A stretch of 64,000 nucleotides of DNA from Clostridium polyendosporum (GCF_018332455.1 NZ_BOPZ01000014.1:1-64000); one strand, 5' to 3'; positions 52,508 to 62,658 are shown, counted from the first letter of the stretch. Made by a program: numbers and translations. Notes: generated from the letters alone by a model not told the origin.

Positions 52508-53353
52508 ATGAATTTCTTAAGAAATAAACTGGCAGTAACTGTTATAGTACTGTCAGTTAGCTTTTTAACAATAATTAGTTATAATGTCAAGAGGGACAAT
52601 GGAAGTTATATTGCAGGTGCTACAGGTGCAGTTTTAAACCCAGTACAGGAGGTTACTTATACATTTGGAGATAAAATAAAAGGTAGTATGAGTTTTATCT
52701 TTAATTTTTCAAAAGTTAAAACAGAAAATAAAGAATTAAAGAAGAAAAATATTGACTTAGAAAATAAATTAATAGAATATAACAACTTGAAAAATGAAAA
52801 TGACAGATTAAGAGGTATGCTTGACTTTAAAAATCAAAGAGCTGAGTATAATTATATTGGTACTCATATTATAGGGAAAATAGGCGGTAGTATATTAGAT
52901 GGATATATAATTGACAGAGGTACTAAGGATGGTCTGACAAAGGATATGGTAGTTATTTCTCCAGAAGGATTAGTTGGTCAAATAATAGAAGTAAATATTA
53001 ATTGGTCAAAGGTACAATCTTTAGTAAATGAAAATCTTGCAGTAAGTGCATTAGTTCAAAGTACTGGAGAAACTACTGGAATAGTAAAGGGATATAAGGA
53101 TAACAATAATCTTTTAGCTAAAATACATTTTCTTCCACTAGATTCTGAAATAAAAGAAGGAGATATAATTACAACATCAGGTCTTGGAGGACTCTATCCT
53201 AAGGATATAAGGATTGGTCAAGTAATATCTATAGAATCAGATGAAATTAAGGTTATGAAAAGTGCTATTATTAAACCATATGTTGATTTTAATAAGCTTG
53301 AAGAAATATTTGTTGTAGTACCTAAAGAAATTAGAGGGGAAGTAAGGTATTAA
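52508..53353 (+). CDS. mreC: Rod shape-determining protein MreC
   Basis: 281 residues: one membrane helix (about 8-26), a coiled coil (about 68-110, E-N-K-E-L-K-K-K-N-I and onward), and a beta-rich extracytoplasmic core with I-D-R-G-T-K-D-G-L near 134-142 and T-T-S-G-L-G-G-L-Y-P near 221-230, the usual MreC signatures. It links MreB to PBP2 outside the membrane. Its ribosome site lies within the end of mreB. Confidence 0.95.
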   Translation: MNFLRNKLAVTVIVLSVSFLTIISYNVKRDNGSYIAGATGAVLNPVQEVTYTFGDKIKGSMSFIFNFSKVKTENKELKKKNIDLENKLIEYNNLKNENDRLRGMLDFKNQRAEYNYIGTHIIGKIGGSILDGYIIDRGTKDGLTKDMVVISPEGLVGQIIEVNINWSKVQSLVNENLAVSALVQSTGETTGIVKGYKDNNNLLAKIHFLPLDSEIKEGDIITTSGLGGLYPKDIRIGQVISIESDEIKVMKSAIIKPYVDFNKLEEIFVVVPKEIRGEVRY

Positions 53354-53365
53354 GAGGGTAAAAAT

Positions 53366-53866
53366 ATGAAAAGATTTATATTGGCATTAATATGTATTAT
53401 ACTTTTAGTTCTTGATAATAGCGTTATGCCCTTTTTTGCTATTAAAACAGTTTATCCTAGTCTTTTATTTTGCTTTATTCTTTCCTACTCTATAATAAAT
53501 GGTATGGAAGAGGCCGTAATTATAGGAGTTTTCAGTGGACTTTTACAGGATATTTATTTTTACAAATTTTATGGGGTAAATGCTTTTATAAATCTCTTCA
53601 TTTGCCTTATAGCAGCTTATATTGGTGAAAATATCTTTAAACATAAAAGATTTATACCAGTATTTTCAGCATTCTCTTTAACAATATTAAAGTATATTAT
53701 TATATTTATAATGTTATATTTATTAAAGGTAACAATGATTTTTGACAGTAGGGTATTAGTTAGTGCTATTTATAATATGTTAATTGTTTTCTTTATGTAT
53801 AAAAGAATATATAGATTCTCAAATAGAGATTATATGAAGGAACAGTGGAAATTCAATAAAAAATAG
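53366..53866 (+). CDS. mreD: Rod shape-determining membrane protein MreD
   Basis: 166 residues with about five membrane helices and little else conserved, opening L-A-L-I-C-I-I-L-L-V-L-D-N-S. G-V-F-S-G-L-L-Q-D near 52-60 is the most typical segment. Assigned from topology and from its place between mreC and the PBP2 gene. Confidence 0.92.
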   Translation: MKRFILALICIILLVLDNSVMPFFAIKTVYPSLLFCFILSYSIINGMEEAVIIGVFSGLLQDIYFYKFYGVNAFINLFICLIAAYIGENIFKHKRFIPVFSAFSLTILKYIIIFIMLYLLKVTMIFDSRVLVSAIYNMLIVFFMYKRIYRFSNRDYMKEQWKFNKK

Positions 53867-53874
53867 GTGATTAT

Positions 53875-56730
53875 ATGAACAATGCAAAAAAAAAGAAAAA
53901 GATAAACAGATTTAATGTTATGATAGTCATCATGTTTATAATTTTTTCTGCAATTATTTCAAGACTCATATACCTTCAAGTTTATAAGTATGAAGATTAT
54001 AAAGATAGAGCTAATACATCAGCAAGAAGATTTTTGCCTGAAAAAGCTCCGAGAGGAAAGATATATGATGTTAACGGTAATTTGCTTGCTACAAATATAC
54101 AAACATATGTATTAACTTTTACTCAAACAACTGAATCTTATAATAATTTTTACTTAACTATGAGTAAGGTTTTTAAGTTGTTAGATGAAAATGGAGAAAA
54201 ACAGCAAGATGACTTTAAATTAGAGATTAATGATAAGAATGAGCCATATTTTGATTTTAATGTTTCATCAGATGATTCTAAACGAGCTTTAGAAATAAGA
54301 TTTAAAAGAGATAGAGGGCTTAATGATGAATTAAAGAAGAAGCTATTTCCTAGAAAACAAGAGGAGTTAACAGAAGAAGAGGAATCAAAGATTGATGATG
54401 AATTAATGAAAATGTCTGCAGATGATACCTTTTATTATTTAGTTAAATTCTATAAACTTTATGGCTTGTTAAATCCTTCAGATGATGAAGCAAAAAAGTT
54501 TAATAAAATGAGCGGAGAAGAAATAACGGCAAAGCTTTTAGAAAAGTATTCTATGGCTGATATTAGAAGATATATGCTTGTTAAAGATGCTATAAAAATG
54601 CAGAGCTTTTCAGGTTTTAAGCCTGTAACAATAGCTAATATTAATAAGAAAGATACAGCTTTTATATTCTATCAAAAACTTAATGATCTTCCTGGCATAG
54701 ATGTAACAATGGAACCTACGAGAGAATATCCTTATGGATCATTAGCATCATCCGTTTTAGGTTATGTTTCCTCTATTGATAGTAGTAAGAAGAATAGATA
54801 TGAAGAAAGAGGATATGATGTTTCTACTGATTTAATCGGTAAGGCAGGAATTGAATCTGCCTATGAATCAATTTTAAAAGGAACTACAGGAGGAACTACT
54901 GTTAAGGTTAACTCGCAGGGAAGAAAGACTGAAGAGTTATTTAAACTGGAGCCAAGCCCCGGTAAGAATATACAATTGACTATTGATAAAAATATTCAGT
55001 ATGCAGTAGAGAAGACACTAGAAGAAAGACTGAAGTATGTTAGTACTCAAGTGTATAGTTCAAGTGGCTATAAAATAAGCAAAGGCTTTAACGCAACAAG
55101 AGGCGCTGCTATAGCTATTGAAGCTAAAACTGGAAGAGTATTGGCTTTAGCAAGCTATCCTGGCTTTGATCCAAATATATTTTCACAACCAGGAGCTTTA
55201 ACGCCAGAGTTATCAAAGCAATTTTTTTCTCCTGATTATGAGTCCTTTGCAAAGCAGTTTATTGCAAAGTATAATCTTAATAAAACTGTTGATGATTTGT
55301 TTCCAAAGGATAATAATGGTGCAAGACAAGATAAATATGATATATATCCAAAGCCGTTTTATAATTATGCAACAATGGGATTGATTCCGCCAGGATCAAC
55401 CTTTAAGCCATTAACTTCCTTGGCAGCTTTAGAAGAAGGTGTAGTAACTCCTAGTGAAACTATGGCTGACCGTAAGTATTTTAACACTCATCCGGATATT
55501 TTGGGTTCTTGGGCCCCAGCAGATGAACATGTACATGGTATTGTTGATTTAAAAAGAGCTTTGGCAGTTTCATGTAACTTTTATTACTATGAAATGGCAG
55601 TGAGAATGTATTTAAAAAATGGATCAGATAAAAATGCATTAAATACAATAGCTAAATATGCTTGGAAGCTTGGTATGGGAACTGATCCTAATAGTAATGA
55701 AAAGGCTTCTACTGGAATTGAAATTGGAGAGAGTTTTGGTCAGACTTATAACTATGACTATTTTAAAAAACTAGCATTATATTATCAACGTTATGAATTA
55801 GTTGATGCATTAGAAAAAGGAACATATGGTTCATATTCTTTTGTACCATTAGATATTATTAGTAATGAAGATGGCGATAGTGATAAACTTAAAGATACTA
55901 AACAAAAAATTAAAGATGCTATAATTAATTTTATTGATAATAGTGATAGTACTAAGATAAATTCAAAGAATTTAAATAAACTTAATTCTGATCTAAAACC
56001 ATTGTTAGATGAACTACAAGATAATTCTAAAATATTTAATGGTAGAATAAAAGAATATAATTCTACTGGAAAAAAGTATTCTCATAGCGCAGTTATAGCT
56101 GCTATAGACCAATTTATATATGATAAAAATGGAGCAATTAATACACCTGCTGAGCTTGTTAACGCATCTATAGGTCAAGGAGCAAATAATTTTACTTTAG
56201 TGCAACTTGCAAGCTATATTTCAACAATTGCTAATGGTGGTACACGATATAAAGTACATCTTGTGGATAAAATAACAGATAGTAGCGGAAATGTAGTTGA
56301 AGAATTTAAACCAGAAGCTTTAAATAAAATTGATATAAAGCCTTTAAACTTGCAAGCAATAAAAGAAGGTATGTGGATGGTAAATAATGCTTCTGGAGAT
56401 GGTACAGCAAGTAATCATTTTATTAATTTTCCAATTTCTACTGCAGGTAAGACAGGTACAGCTACTTATAGAACTGATGAAGAAGACTATGGAAGAAGTG
56501 ATTATGGAGTTTATGTATCATTTGCTCCAGTAGATAATCCACAAGTAGTTGTAGCGGCAGTACTCTATGATGGTTACCAAGGAAACATGGCAGCACCGAT
56601 TGCAAGGGCTGTTTATGAAACATATTTTAGGGATGAAATAAAACAGCAGTTTCCCAACTACCAACCAATGTTTCCTTATACGCTTAATCCACCACTAGAA
56701 GATAAAAAGGATAATAGTATAAAGCAATAA
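53875..56730 (+). CDS. mrdA: Penicillin-binding protein 2, elongasome transpeptidase
   Basis: A class B PBP that cross-links peptidoglycan during side-wall growth with RodA. The 951 residues are long for the family. One membrane helix (about 18-37) and the dimerisation domain come first. The transpeptidase motifs are S-T-F-K at 508-511, S-C-N at 566-568 and K-T-G at 859-861. The gap of nearly 300 residues between S-C-N and K-T-G is much larger than usual and includes a charged, Asn/Lys/Asp-rich insert (about 640-740). Another acidic insert lies near 110-200. It closes the mre operon; a terminator follows. Confidence 0.95.
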   Translation: MNNAKKKKKINRFNVMIVIMFIIFSAIISRLIYLQVYKYEDYKDRANTSARRFLPEKAPRGKIYDVNGNLLATNIQTYVLTFTQTTESYNNFYLTMSKVFKLLDENGEKQQDDFKLEINDKNEPYFDFNVSSDDSKRALEIRFKRDRGLNDELKKKLFPRKQEELTEEEESKIDDELMKMSADDTFYYLVKFYKLYGLLNPSDDEAKKFNKMSGEEITAKLLEKYSMADIRRYMLVKDAIKMQSFSGFKPVTIANINKKDTAFIFYQKLNDLPGIDVTMEPTREYPYGSLASSVLGYVSSIDSSKKNRYEERGYDVSTDLIGKAGIESAYESILKGTTGGTTVKVNSQGRKTEELFKLEPSPGKNIQLTIDKNIQYAVEKTLEERLKYVSTQVYSSSGYKISKGFNATRGAAIAIEAKTGRVLALASYPGFDPNIFSQPGALTPELSKQFFSPDYESFAKQFIAKYNLNKTVDDLFPKDNNGARQDKYDIYPKPFYNYATMGLIPPGSTFKPLTSLAALEEGVVTPSETMADRKYFNTHPDILGSWAPADEHVHGIVDLKRALAVSCNFYYYEMAVRMYLKNGSDKNALNTIAKYAWKLGMGTDPNSNEKASTGIEIGESFGQTYNYDYFKKLALYYQRYELVDALEKGTYGSYSFVPLDIISNEDGDSDKLKDTKQKIKDAIINFIDNSDSTKINSKNLNKLNSDLKPLLDELQDNSKIFNGRIKEYNSTGKKYSHSAVIAAIDQFIYDKNGAINTPAELVNASIGQGANNFTLVQLASYISTIANGGTRYKVHLVDKITDSSGNVVEEFKPEALNKIDIKPLNLQAIKEGMWMVNNASGDGTASNHFINFPISTAGKTGTATYRTDEEDYGRSDYGVYVSFAPVDNPQVVVAAVLYDGYQGNMAAPIARAVYETYFRDEIKQQFPNYQPMFPYTLNPPLEDKKDNSIKQ

Positions 56731-56736
56731 CTTCAG

Positions 56737-56770
56737 AGTGTAACTATATGGTTAAACATAAAGTTACACT
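56737..56770 (+). terminator. Terminator after mrdA
   Basis: AGTGTAACT pairs with AGTTACACT and is followed by TTTTT, so minC has its own start. Confidence 0.85.
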
Positions 56771-56918
56771 TTTTTCAAAATTAGAAAAATTTCTGTAAAA
56801 AAAAACCTTTTAGATATGTCTAGTAAAGTATATAATAGAAATATGAAAGAATAGAAGGAATTTCTGCGGCTTTTGTTGAACAATAAGAGAAGAAGGGGAG
56901 TTACTTTGGAGGTTTTTT

Positions 56919-57551
56919 ATGTTTGATGAGGGGATATTCATAAAGGGAAATAAGGAAGGCATAAATGCAGTTATAAATATGGACAAATTTAAAGATTTTG
57001 ATGAAATGCTTGAAAATTTAATAGAACGCTTGAAAACGGGAAAAAAGTTCTATAAAGGAGCAACTTTGACGCTTACTACAGATCTCAAGCATATTAATGA
57101 AAGACAAATGAGAAGATTAAAGGATATCCTTTTTGATGAGATACTAATTAAGGATTGCATCTTTAATGATAAAGAAGAAAAAGATGGTAAAGCATTTTCA
57201 GGTATTTATGAGGGAAGAACAAAGTTTCTAAGAAAAACTGTAAGAAGTGGCCAGAGTATTAATTATCCAGGAAATATAGTTATAGTAGGGGATGTTAATT
57301 CAGGTGCTGAAATTTTTGCAGCCGGTAATATAATTGTACTTGGTAGTATTAGGGGACATGTTCATGCTGGAACTAATGGCAATATAAAAGCTATTATTGC
57401 AGCATTTTCTCTTCAACCGGAAGTTCTTCAGATTGGTAGATTTATCACCATATCACCGGATGGAGATAAGCCGAGTTATCCAGAGGTAGCTAAAATTAAA
57501 GATGGAGAAATTATTGTTGAGCCATACGTACCTAATAAATACATATATTAG
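56919..57551 (+). CDS. minC: Septum site-determining protein MinC
   Basis: MinC blocks FtsZ assembly away from midcell. 210 residues: an N-terminal domain (1-95) and the C-terminal right-handed beta helix with repeated G-x-I/V strands ([16 protein letters not shown] near 123-138) that binds MinD. ATG 56919 follows GGAGG. It begins the minCDE operon. Confidence 0.93.
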   Translation: MFDEGIFIKGNKEGINAVINMDKFKDFDEMLENLIERLKTGKKFYKGATLTLTTDLKHINERQMRRLKDILFDEILIKDCIFNDKEEKDGKAFSGIYEGRTKFLRKTVRSGQSINYPGNIVIVGDVNSGAEIFAAGNIIVLGSIRGHVHAGTNGNIKAIIAAFSLQPEVLQIGRFITISPDGDKPSYPEVAKIKDGEIIVEPYVPNKYIY

Positions 57552-57569
57552 CATGGAGGGATTTTTAAA

Positions 57570-58367
57570 ATGGGAATATCTATAGTTATAACTTCAGGAA
57601 AAGGTGGCGTTGGAAAAACTACTACTACAGCCAACATAGGAACTGCGCTTGCCGCTTTAGGTAACAAGGTTGTTGTAGTAGATGGAGATACAGGGCTTAG
57701 GAATCTTGATGTACTTATGGGATTAGAAAACAGAATTGTTTATACAATCATAGATGTTATAGAAAACAGATGTAGAACTAAGCAGGCATTAATCAAGGAT
57801 AAAAGATTCCCGAATTTATGCTTACTTCCAACAGCTCAAACAAAGGATAAAAATGATATAAGTCCTCAACAGATGCTTAAGCTAGTAAATGAGTTAAAGG
57901 AAGAATTCGATTATGTATTACTTGATTGTCCAGCAGGTATTGAGCAGGGTTTTGAAAATGCAATTGTTGGAGCCGATAAGGCTGTTGTAGTTGTTAATCC
58001 TGAAATAACATCTGTAAGAGATGCTGATAGAGTTATAGGTAAACTTGATGCAAGGGGGTTAGATGATCATCAAGTTATAATTAATAGACTAAATTATGAG
58101 ATGACTCAAAAGGGAGATATGCTTGATATTCCTGACATTATAGAAACATTATCTGTAAAGCTTCTAGGTGTTGTTCCGGATGATAGAAATATTACTGTAT
58201 CTACTAATAAGGGAGAACCAATCGTACTAGATGAAAAGGCTTCAGCAGGACAAGCATTTAGAAATATAGCTAGAAGAATTACTGGTGAAGAGATTGCTAT
58301 AATGGATTTAAGTAATGAATCTTCAGGTTTTCTAAGTTCGCTTAAGAAGCTTTTTAAGAGAAAATAG
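57570..58367 (+). CDS. minD: Septum site-determining ATPase MinD
   Basis: 265 residues. The deviant Walker A G-K-G-G-V-G-K-T-T is at about 10-18, V-V-V-D-G-D-T-G-L-R-N-L-D near 36-48 and L-L-D-C-P-A-G near 117-123. The C-terminus ends F-L-S-S-L-K-K-L-F-K-R-K, the amphipathic membrane-targeting helix. It recruits MinC to the membrane. Confidence 0.97.
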   Translation: MGISIVITSGKGGVGKTTTTANIGTALAALGNKVVVVDGDTGLRNLDVLMGLENRIVYTIIDVIENRCRTKQALIKDKRFPNLCLLPTAQTKDKNDISPQQMLKLVNELKEEFDYVLLDCPAGIEQGFENAIVGADKAVVVVNPEITSVRDADRVIGKLDARGLDDHQVIINRLNYEMTQKGDMLDIPDIIETLSVKLLGVVPDDRNITVSTNKGEPIVLDEKASAGQAFRNIARRITGEEIAIMDLSNESSGFLSSLKKLFKRK

Positions 58368-58378
58368 GGGGTGAAAGT

Positions 58379-58645
58379 ATGGACTTTCTTAAAATGTTTT
58401 CAAGTAAGCCAACTCCTAAGGAAGTGGCAAAGGATAGGTTGAAACTTATACTTATTCATGATAGAGGGGATTTAGCTCCGGAAATTTTAGAAAATATAAA
58501 GAAAGAGATATTAGAAGTACTTTCAAAATATGTTGAAATAGACAATGAGGATGTAGATATCGCAGTTACAAAGTGCAGTGAAATTGAAGGAAATTCACCA
58601 GCATTAGTAGCAAATATTCCAATAAAGAATATAAAGGGAAGATAA
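58379..58645 (+). CDS. minE: Cell division topological specificity factor MinE
   Basis: 88 residues, normal for MinE. The start D-F-L-K-M-F-S is the membrane-targeting helix, A-K-D-R-L-K-L-I-L-I-H-D-R near 18-30 the MinD-contacting segment, and the rest the dimer domain. Its presence means a Min oscillator is possible, as in those clostridia that carry MinE instead of relying on DivIVA. Confidence 0.95.
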   Translation: MDFLKMFSSKPTPKEVAKDRLKLILIHDRGDLAPEILENIKKEILEVLSKYVEIDNEDVDIAVTKCSEIEGNSPALVANIPIKNIKGR

Positions 58646-58655
58646 ATTTTTGTTT

Positions 58656-58708
58656 ATAGATACACAACTTCATAACTGAATTGTTTAAGGAGTGAAGTTG
58701 TGCATCTT
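58656..58708 (+). repeat. Family B MITE-like element, copy 5 (minimal form)
   Basis: The shortest copy, 53 bases: ATAGATACACAACTTCATAA, CTGAATTGTTTAAGGAGTGA, then AGTTGTGCATCT. Essentially two terminal repeats joined, able to fold into one hairpin. It follows minE. Confidence 0.75.
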
Positions 58709-58749
58709 TATTAAGTATGTAGTATTGTAAAGGGTTCTACTTTTTTACT

Positions 58750-58812
58750 TGCTATCTTTTCACAAAGTGAAATCTGGCTAGAAATGAATAGGTTAATACC
58801 TATTCATTTTTA
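58750..58812 (+). repeat. Family A dispersed repeat, copy 12
   Basis: TTTTCACAAAGTGAAAT, CTGGCTAGAA, ATGAATAGG-TTAATA-CCTATTCAT, then TTTTACTT. First of two tandem copies. Confidence 0.8.
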
Positions 58813-58876
58813 CTTGGCACCATTTCGTAAAGTGAAATATGAATAAAACTGAACAGGCCCGATGCCTGTCTGTTTT
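58813..58876 (+). repeat. Family A dispersed repeat, copy 13
   Basis: GGCACCATTTCGTAAAGTGA, then AAAACTGAACAGGCCCGATG and CCTGTCTGTTTTATT. Tandem with copy 12, which suggests unit-length duplication. Confidence 0.8.
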
Positions 58877-58893
58877 ATTAACAACTTTTTCAT

Positions 58894-58921
58894 TTGGTTT
58901 TTATTTAATATAAGCTATAAT
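58894..58921 (+). promoter_or_regulatory. Promoter of rodA
   Basis: TTGGTT, 16 bases, TATAAT, 36 bases before rodA. Confidence 0.55.
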
Positions 58922-58956
58922 AATTTTATTGAATATAAAATTTCGGAGGTAGTACC

Positions 58957-60084
58957 ATGTTAGAAAAATTAAAGATGGATACCAAGCTTTTTAAAGAAAT
59001 AGATTTTAGTATCCTCTTTGCAACTATATCCATAGTTTTATTTGGAATAATTAATATTTATTCTACAACAAAATTAAGTTATGGTTCTTTCTTTGCAAAA
59101 AAGCAGTTAATATGGTTTGTAGGCTCACTTATAGTTCTTTATCTTATTTTACTCTGGGATTATAATCTTTTAGAAAATCTTGTACCTATATTTTATTGGA
59201 TATCAGTAGTTTTGCTTATTTATACTAAGTTTAACGGTGCAACCATAAATGGTGCAACAGGATGGATTAGAATTGGTGGTTTTTCCATGCAGGCATCTGA
59301 GTTTGCGAAATTAGCGATTATTCTAATGCTTGCTAAAAGGCTTCAGGAAATGGATCTTAAGATTAATAATCTTAGAAATTTTATGATATTGACTGTGTAT
59401 ATTTTAATTCCTGTTGGTCTTATAGTTATTCAACCAGATATGGGAATGACTATGGTATGTTTTTTTATAGTCTTGGGAATTTTTTTCTGTGCAGGATTAG
59501 ATATGAAGATAATAGGTGGAGGTCTTTTTAGTCTTGTTTTAGGTATTATAGTGGTTTGGAATTCGGGGGTTATACAGGATTACCAAAAGAGAAGACTTAC
59601 TTCCTTCTTAAATCCAGAAGCAGATGAATTAGGTTCAGGGCTTCAATTATTACAATCTATGATAGGTATAGGTTCTGGAGGATTCTTTGGAACAGGTTTA
59701 AATTTAATGGAAGGTTCATCTCCTAGTTATGTCTCTCAATTTGTTCCAGAAAGCCAGACGGATTTTATTTTTGCAGTAATAGGAGAGCATTGGGGAACTA
59801 TGGGAGCAATAGTTCTACTGATACTTTATGGGATACTCATATATAGATTTATTGTAACTGCACGTCAGGCAAAAGATATTTTTGGTTCAGTAATCTGTGT
59901 AGGGTTGTCATCATACTTTTTGTTTGGAATACTTCAAAATATTGGTATGACAATAGGGCTTATGCCAATCACGGGAATAACTCTTCCTCTAGTAAGTTAT
60001 GGAGGAAGTTCTCTACTAACAACAGTAATGTCAATAGCTTTAATAATGAACATAGGGATGAGAAAGAAAAAAATAAATTTCTAG
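58957..60084 (+). CDS. rodA: SEDS family glycosyltransferase RodA
   Basis: RodA polymerises lipid II into glycan strands for the side wall. 375 residues with about ten membrane helices. [18 protein letters not shown] near 97-114 and the later [15 protein letters not shown] near 263-277 are SEDS hallmarks; the final P-L-V-S-Y-G-G-S-S is also typical. FtsW is the alternative, but context with mre, PBP2 and mgsA favours RodA. ATG follows GGAGG. Confidence 0.92.
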   Translation: MLEKLKMDTKLFKEIDFSILFATISIVLFGIINIYSTTKLSYGSFFAKKQLIWFVGSLIVLYLILLWDYNLLENLVPIFYWISVVLLIYTKFNGATINGATGWIRIGGFSMQASEFAKLAIILMLAKRLQEMDLKINNLRNFMILTVYILIPVGLIVIQPDMGMTMVCFFIVLGIFFCAGLDMKIIGGGLFSLVLGIIVVWNSGVIQDYQKRRLTSFLNPEADELGSGLQLLQSMIGIGSGGFFGTGLNLMEGSSPSYVSQFVPESQTDFIFAVIGEHWGTMGAIVLLILYGILIYRFIVTARQAKDIFGSVICVGLSSYFLFGILQNIGMTIGLMPITGITLPLVSYGGSSLLTTVMSIALIMNIGMRKKKINF

Positions 60085-60100
60085 TAGAAAGGAGATATTT

Positions 60101-60463
60101 ATGAATATTTCACTCATTGCACATGATAAAAAGAAAAATGATTTAATTGAATTTGTAAAAAGATATAAAAATGTTTTTGAAAAACATAAACTTTTTGCAA
60201 CAGGAACTACAGGAAAAAGAATACAAGAGGAAATAGGTTTGGATGTGTATAGATTTCTTTCAGGCCCTCTTGGCGGTGATCAGCAGATAGGCGGAAGAAT
60301 TGCTGAAGGAAATATGGATTTAATAATATTTTTAAGAGATCCACTTACATCACAACCACATGAACCTGATGTAGCAGCTTTAATAAGAGTTTGTGATGTT
60401 CATCATGTTCCAATTGCAACTAACTTAGGGAGTGCTGAAGTGTTTTTAAAAGCATTAAAGTAA
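60101..60463 (+). CDS. mgsA: Methylglyoxal synthase
   Basis: Converts dihydroxyacetone phosphate to methylglyoxal and phosphate, a bypass that relieves phosphate limitation in glycolysis. 120 residues, a single small domain. T-G-T-T-G-K-R-I near 35-42, [10 protein letters not shown] near 55-64 and [11 protein letters not shown] near 76-86 form the phosphate site and catalytic Asp/His. It follows rodA closely (16 bases), an order conserved in clostridia. Confidence 0.96.
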   Translation: MNISLIAHDKKKNDLIEFVKRYKNVFEKHKLFATGTTGKRIQEEIGLDVYRFLSGPLGGDQQIGGRIAEGNMDLIIFLRDPLTSQPHEPDVAALIRVCDVHHVPIATNLGSAEVFLKALK

Positions 60464-60474
60464 ATTTTTGTATA

Positions 60475-60530
60475 TAGCAAAATCTGATTAAAGGTGAATA
60501 GGTTTGATACCTATTCATTTTTATTTTCTA
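60475..60530 (+). repeat. Family A dispersed repeat, copy 14 (5' end lost)
   Basis: AGCAAAATCTGATTAAAGGT, GAATAGGTTTGATACCTATT, then CATTTTTATTTT. It can end mgsA transcription and lies ten bases before a family B copy. Confidence 0.75.
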
Positions 60531-60540
60531 AAATATTAAA

Positions 60541-60668
60541 GATACACAACTTTACTCCTTAAACAATTCATGAAAATAGCCTCGACATTCAATACTTTTC
60601 CTAAAATTCTTAATTCAATATGAACTTCTATATCATCGATTATAAATTCAGTTATGAAGTTGTGTATC
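60541..60668 (-). repeat. Family B MITE-like element, copy 6 (reverse orientation)
   Basis: 128 bases bounded by GATACACAACTT and AAGTTGTGTATC, a perfect 12-bp terminal inverted repeat. Inside, GAAAATAGCCTCGACATTCA is the reverse complement of the core of copies 1 and 4. The remaining gap to 60780 is AT-rich with no clear promoter. Confidence 0.8.
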
Positions 60669-60793
60669 TATATAGAATAAATTAAATTACAGTATATAGC
60701 ATAAATTCTTTTATTCATATCATATCATTAAGTTATTTTTAATATATATATTATGAACTTTGTTATAAAGTATGAAACAAAGGGAGGATAAAA

Positions 60794-61579
60794 ATGGGGA
60801 AGTATAACAATCAATATGAGAGTTATTATGCAAAAATTTTAGAACAAAGAAAAAATCAAGGCAATTATCTTCCTTATGCTAACTATGAAGGAAGTAACAG
60901 AGAAAGTACTAAAGAAAGTAGTTTTTGGGTAAGGAGATTATTCCAAGAACTAATAGGGGTATTATGCTTATTTGTATTTGTCATACTGTGCAAAACTGTA
61001 AACACACCTGAAACATTAAAAGTTTATAAGTTTTCTAAGGAAACAATAAATCAAAACTTTGACTATAAGAAATACATGTCAGAAGATTATGCTGTAGTTC
61101 TTGATAAGTTAAAATTTAAAAGTAATACGAGTTTAAGAGATAATCTTGAAAGTTATGTTGAAACTTTTAAGTCAAAGGTAACAGGAGATAAAACTCTAAA
61201 TGAGAAAACAAAAGAAAGTTTTATCAAGCCAATACAGGGAAAAATTGATGAAGAAAGTGGTAAAAAGTTGGAGGACAACGGAGTAGTATTTGAGGCTCCA
61301 GAGAATACTGAGATTATTGCGGCTTTTGATGGAACTATAAAAAAGATTGGAGAAGAAAATCTTATAGGGAAGTACTTAGTAATAGACCATGGTAATGGAA
61401 TAGAAACAAGGTATGGAAGTATTAAGGAAACAATAGGAAAAGAAGGAGATAAAATTGAGAAAGGAGAACTTATAGCAAAGAGTGGTAGCAGCTCAAAATT
61501 AGGCAAATCTTGTTTAATATTTAATTTTATTTATATGGGGGAAAATAAAATGCCACAGGATTATATTGTTTTGAACTAG
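60794..61579 (+). CDS. SpoIVFA-like membrane protein with degenerate M23 domain
   Basis: 261 residues: a polar N-terminal part, one membrane helix (about 46-66), a charged linker, and a C-terminal LytM/M23 fold (V-F-E-A-P to the end). The LytM motif is degraded: H-G-N-G-I-E-T-R-Y-G keeps one histidine region, but the final H-x-H is I-F-N-F. Together with the M50 protease directly downstream this matches SpoIVFA, the inhibitor and scaffold of the SpoIVFB sporulation protease. ATG follows GGGAGG. I would expect mother-cell (sigma-E) expression but cannot assign a promoter. Confidence 0.75.
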   Translation: MGKYNNQYESYYAKILEQRKNQGNYLPYANYEGSNRESTKESSFWVRRLFQELIGVLCLFVFVILCKTVNTPETLKVYKFSKETINQNFDYKKYMSEDYAVVLDKLKFKSNTSLRDNLESYVETFKSKVTGDKTLNEKTKESFIKPIQGKIDEESGKKLEDNGVVFEAPENTEIIAAFDGTIKKIGEENLIGKYLVIDHGNGIETRYGSIKETIGKEGDKIEKGELIAKSGSSSKLGKSCLIFNFIYMGENKMPQDYIVLN

Positions 61580-61600
61580 TAATACCTTAGGGAGAGGAAA

Positions 61601-62464
61601 ATGATAAAGCTCAGTAAATGGCTTATACCGCAACTTTTAATATTTTTAATATTAGGGTTTAAGGCCAAAATATTTATCGCTTTTTTGTGGATAATATTTC
61701 ATGAGATATTTCATTATTTTGTAGCTAAAAGCCTTGGATTAAGAGTTGAGAATTTTAACATTCATCCTTTAGGAACAACCATTGAACTTTCAGAGTTTGA
61801 TGAATTATCGCTAAAAGAGGAACTCATAATTTGCCTATCAGGTCCCATTGCTAATTTAATAATGGCTTTCGTTTTTTTCCTGTTAAATAATTTCATTGGT
61901 GGATACTTTATAGAAAATTCTATGGAAATAAATTTAGTACTTGGAATTTTTAATCTTATTCCCGCTTATCCACTAGATGGAGCTAGAATTATTAGAATTA
62001 TATTAAGTACAAAAATGTTATATAAGAGAGCGTATAACATAACAGCATATTTAAGTTATATAATAGGAGTAGTATTTTTAGTATTTTTTATTTTTTTAAC
62101 TTTTATACATAAGCTGAACCTAAGCTTGTTTTTTTCATCACTATTCATAATTTTTATAACCTATAAAGAAAAAGGAAGGGTAATGTATATAATCATGGCA
62201 GATATCATAAAGAAAAGAAAAAGATTTTTAAAAAAAAGATATATTGATAATAAAGATATATCTGTCTACCATAAGCTAGGTTTAGTAAATGTATTAGGGC
62301 TTGTGGATAAGAATAAGTTTAATACTTTTTATGTTTTGGATGGTGAAATGAAACTTTTATTTATAATCCATGAGGATGAACTTATTGAAGCACTTAAGCT
62401 TTACGGTAATATTTCTCTAGAGGAATATATAGGGATAAAAAATAGTTGGGTAGAAAAATACTGA
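61601..62464 (+). CDS. SpoIVFB-like M50 intramembrane metalloprotease
   Basis: 287 residues, six or so membrane segments. The zinc motif H-E-I-F-H is near 34-38 in a helix, and the second ligand motif P-A-Y-P-L-D-G near 121-127 stands in the N-P-D-G place. The C-terminal 90 residues form a soluble CBS-like region. SpoIVFB cuts pro-sigma-K in the outer forespore membrane; the role here is inferred from the SpoIVFA-like neighbour and the clostridial gene order. ATG follows GGGAGAGG. Confidence 0.85.
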   Translation: MIKLSKWLIPQLLIFLILGFKAKIFIAFLWIIFHEIFHYFVAKSLGLRVENFNIHPLGTTIELSEFDELSLKEELIICLSGPIANLIMAFVFFLLNNFIGGYFIENSMEINLVLGIFNLIPAYPLDGARIIRIILSTKMLYKRAYNITAYLSYIIGVVFLVFFIFLTFIHKLNLSLFFSSLFIIFITYKEKGRVMYIIMADIIKKRKRFLKKRYIDNKDISVYHKLGLVNVLGLVDKNKFNTFYVLDGEMKLLFIIHEDELIEALKLYGNISLEEYIGIKNSWVEKY

Positions 62465-62572
62465 GTATTAATTATTTAATAGCTGATAGTATATTGATAA
62501 GATAAATATAGGATAGAAAATAAACATTGGTTAATTTGTTTCATTGTGATAAAATAAATAAATGTAATTTAC

Positions 62573-62612
62573 AAAGAAAGAAGTATAGAAATATACTTCT
62601 TTCTTTATGCTA
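62573..62612 (+). terminator. Terminator after the SpoIVFB-like gene
   Basis: AAAGAAAGAAGTATA pairs perfectly with TATACTTCTTTCTTT around GAAA; the tetraloop adds stability. Confidence 0.8.
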
Positions 62613-62658
62613 TAGATATCATAAATAATAATAGATTATTTGATATAGGAGGAAAAAT

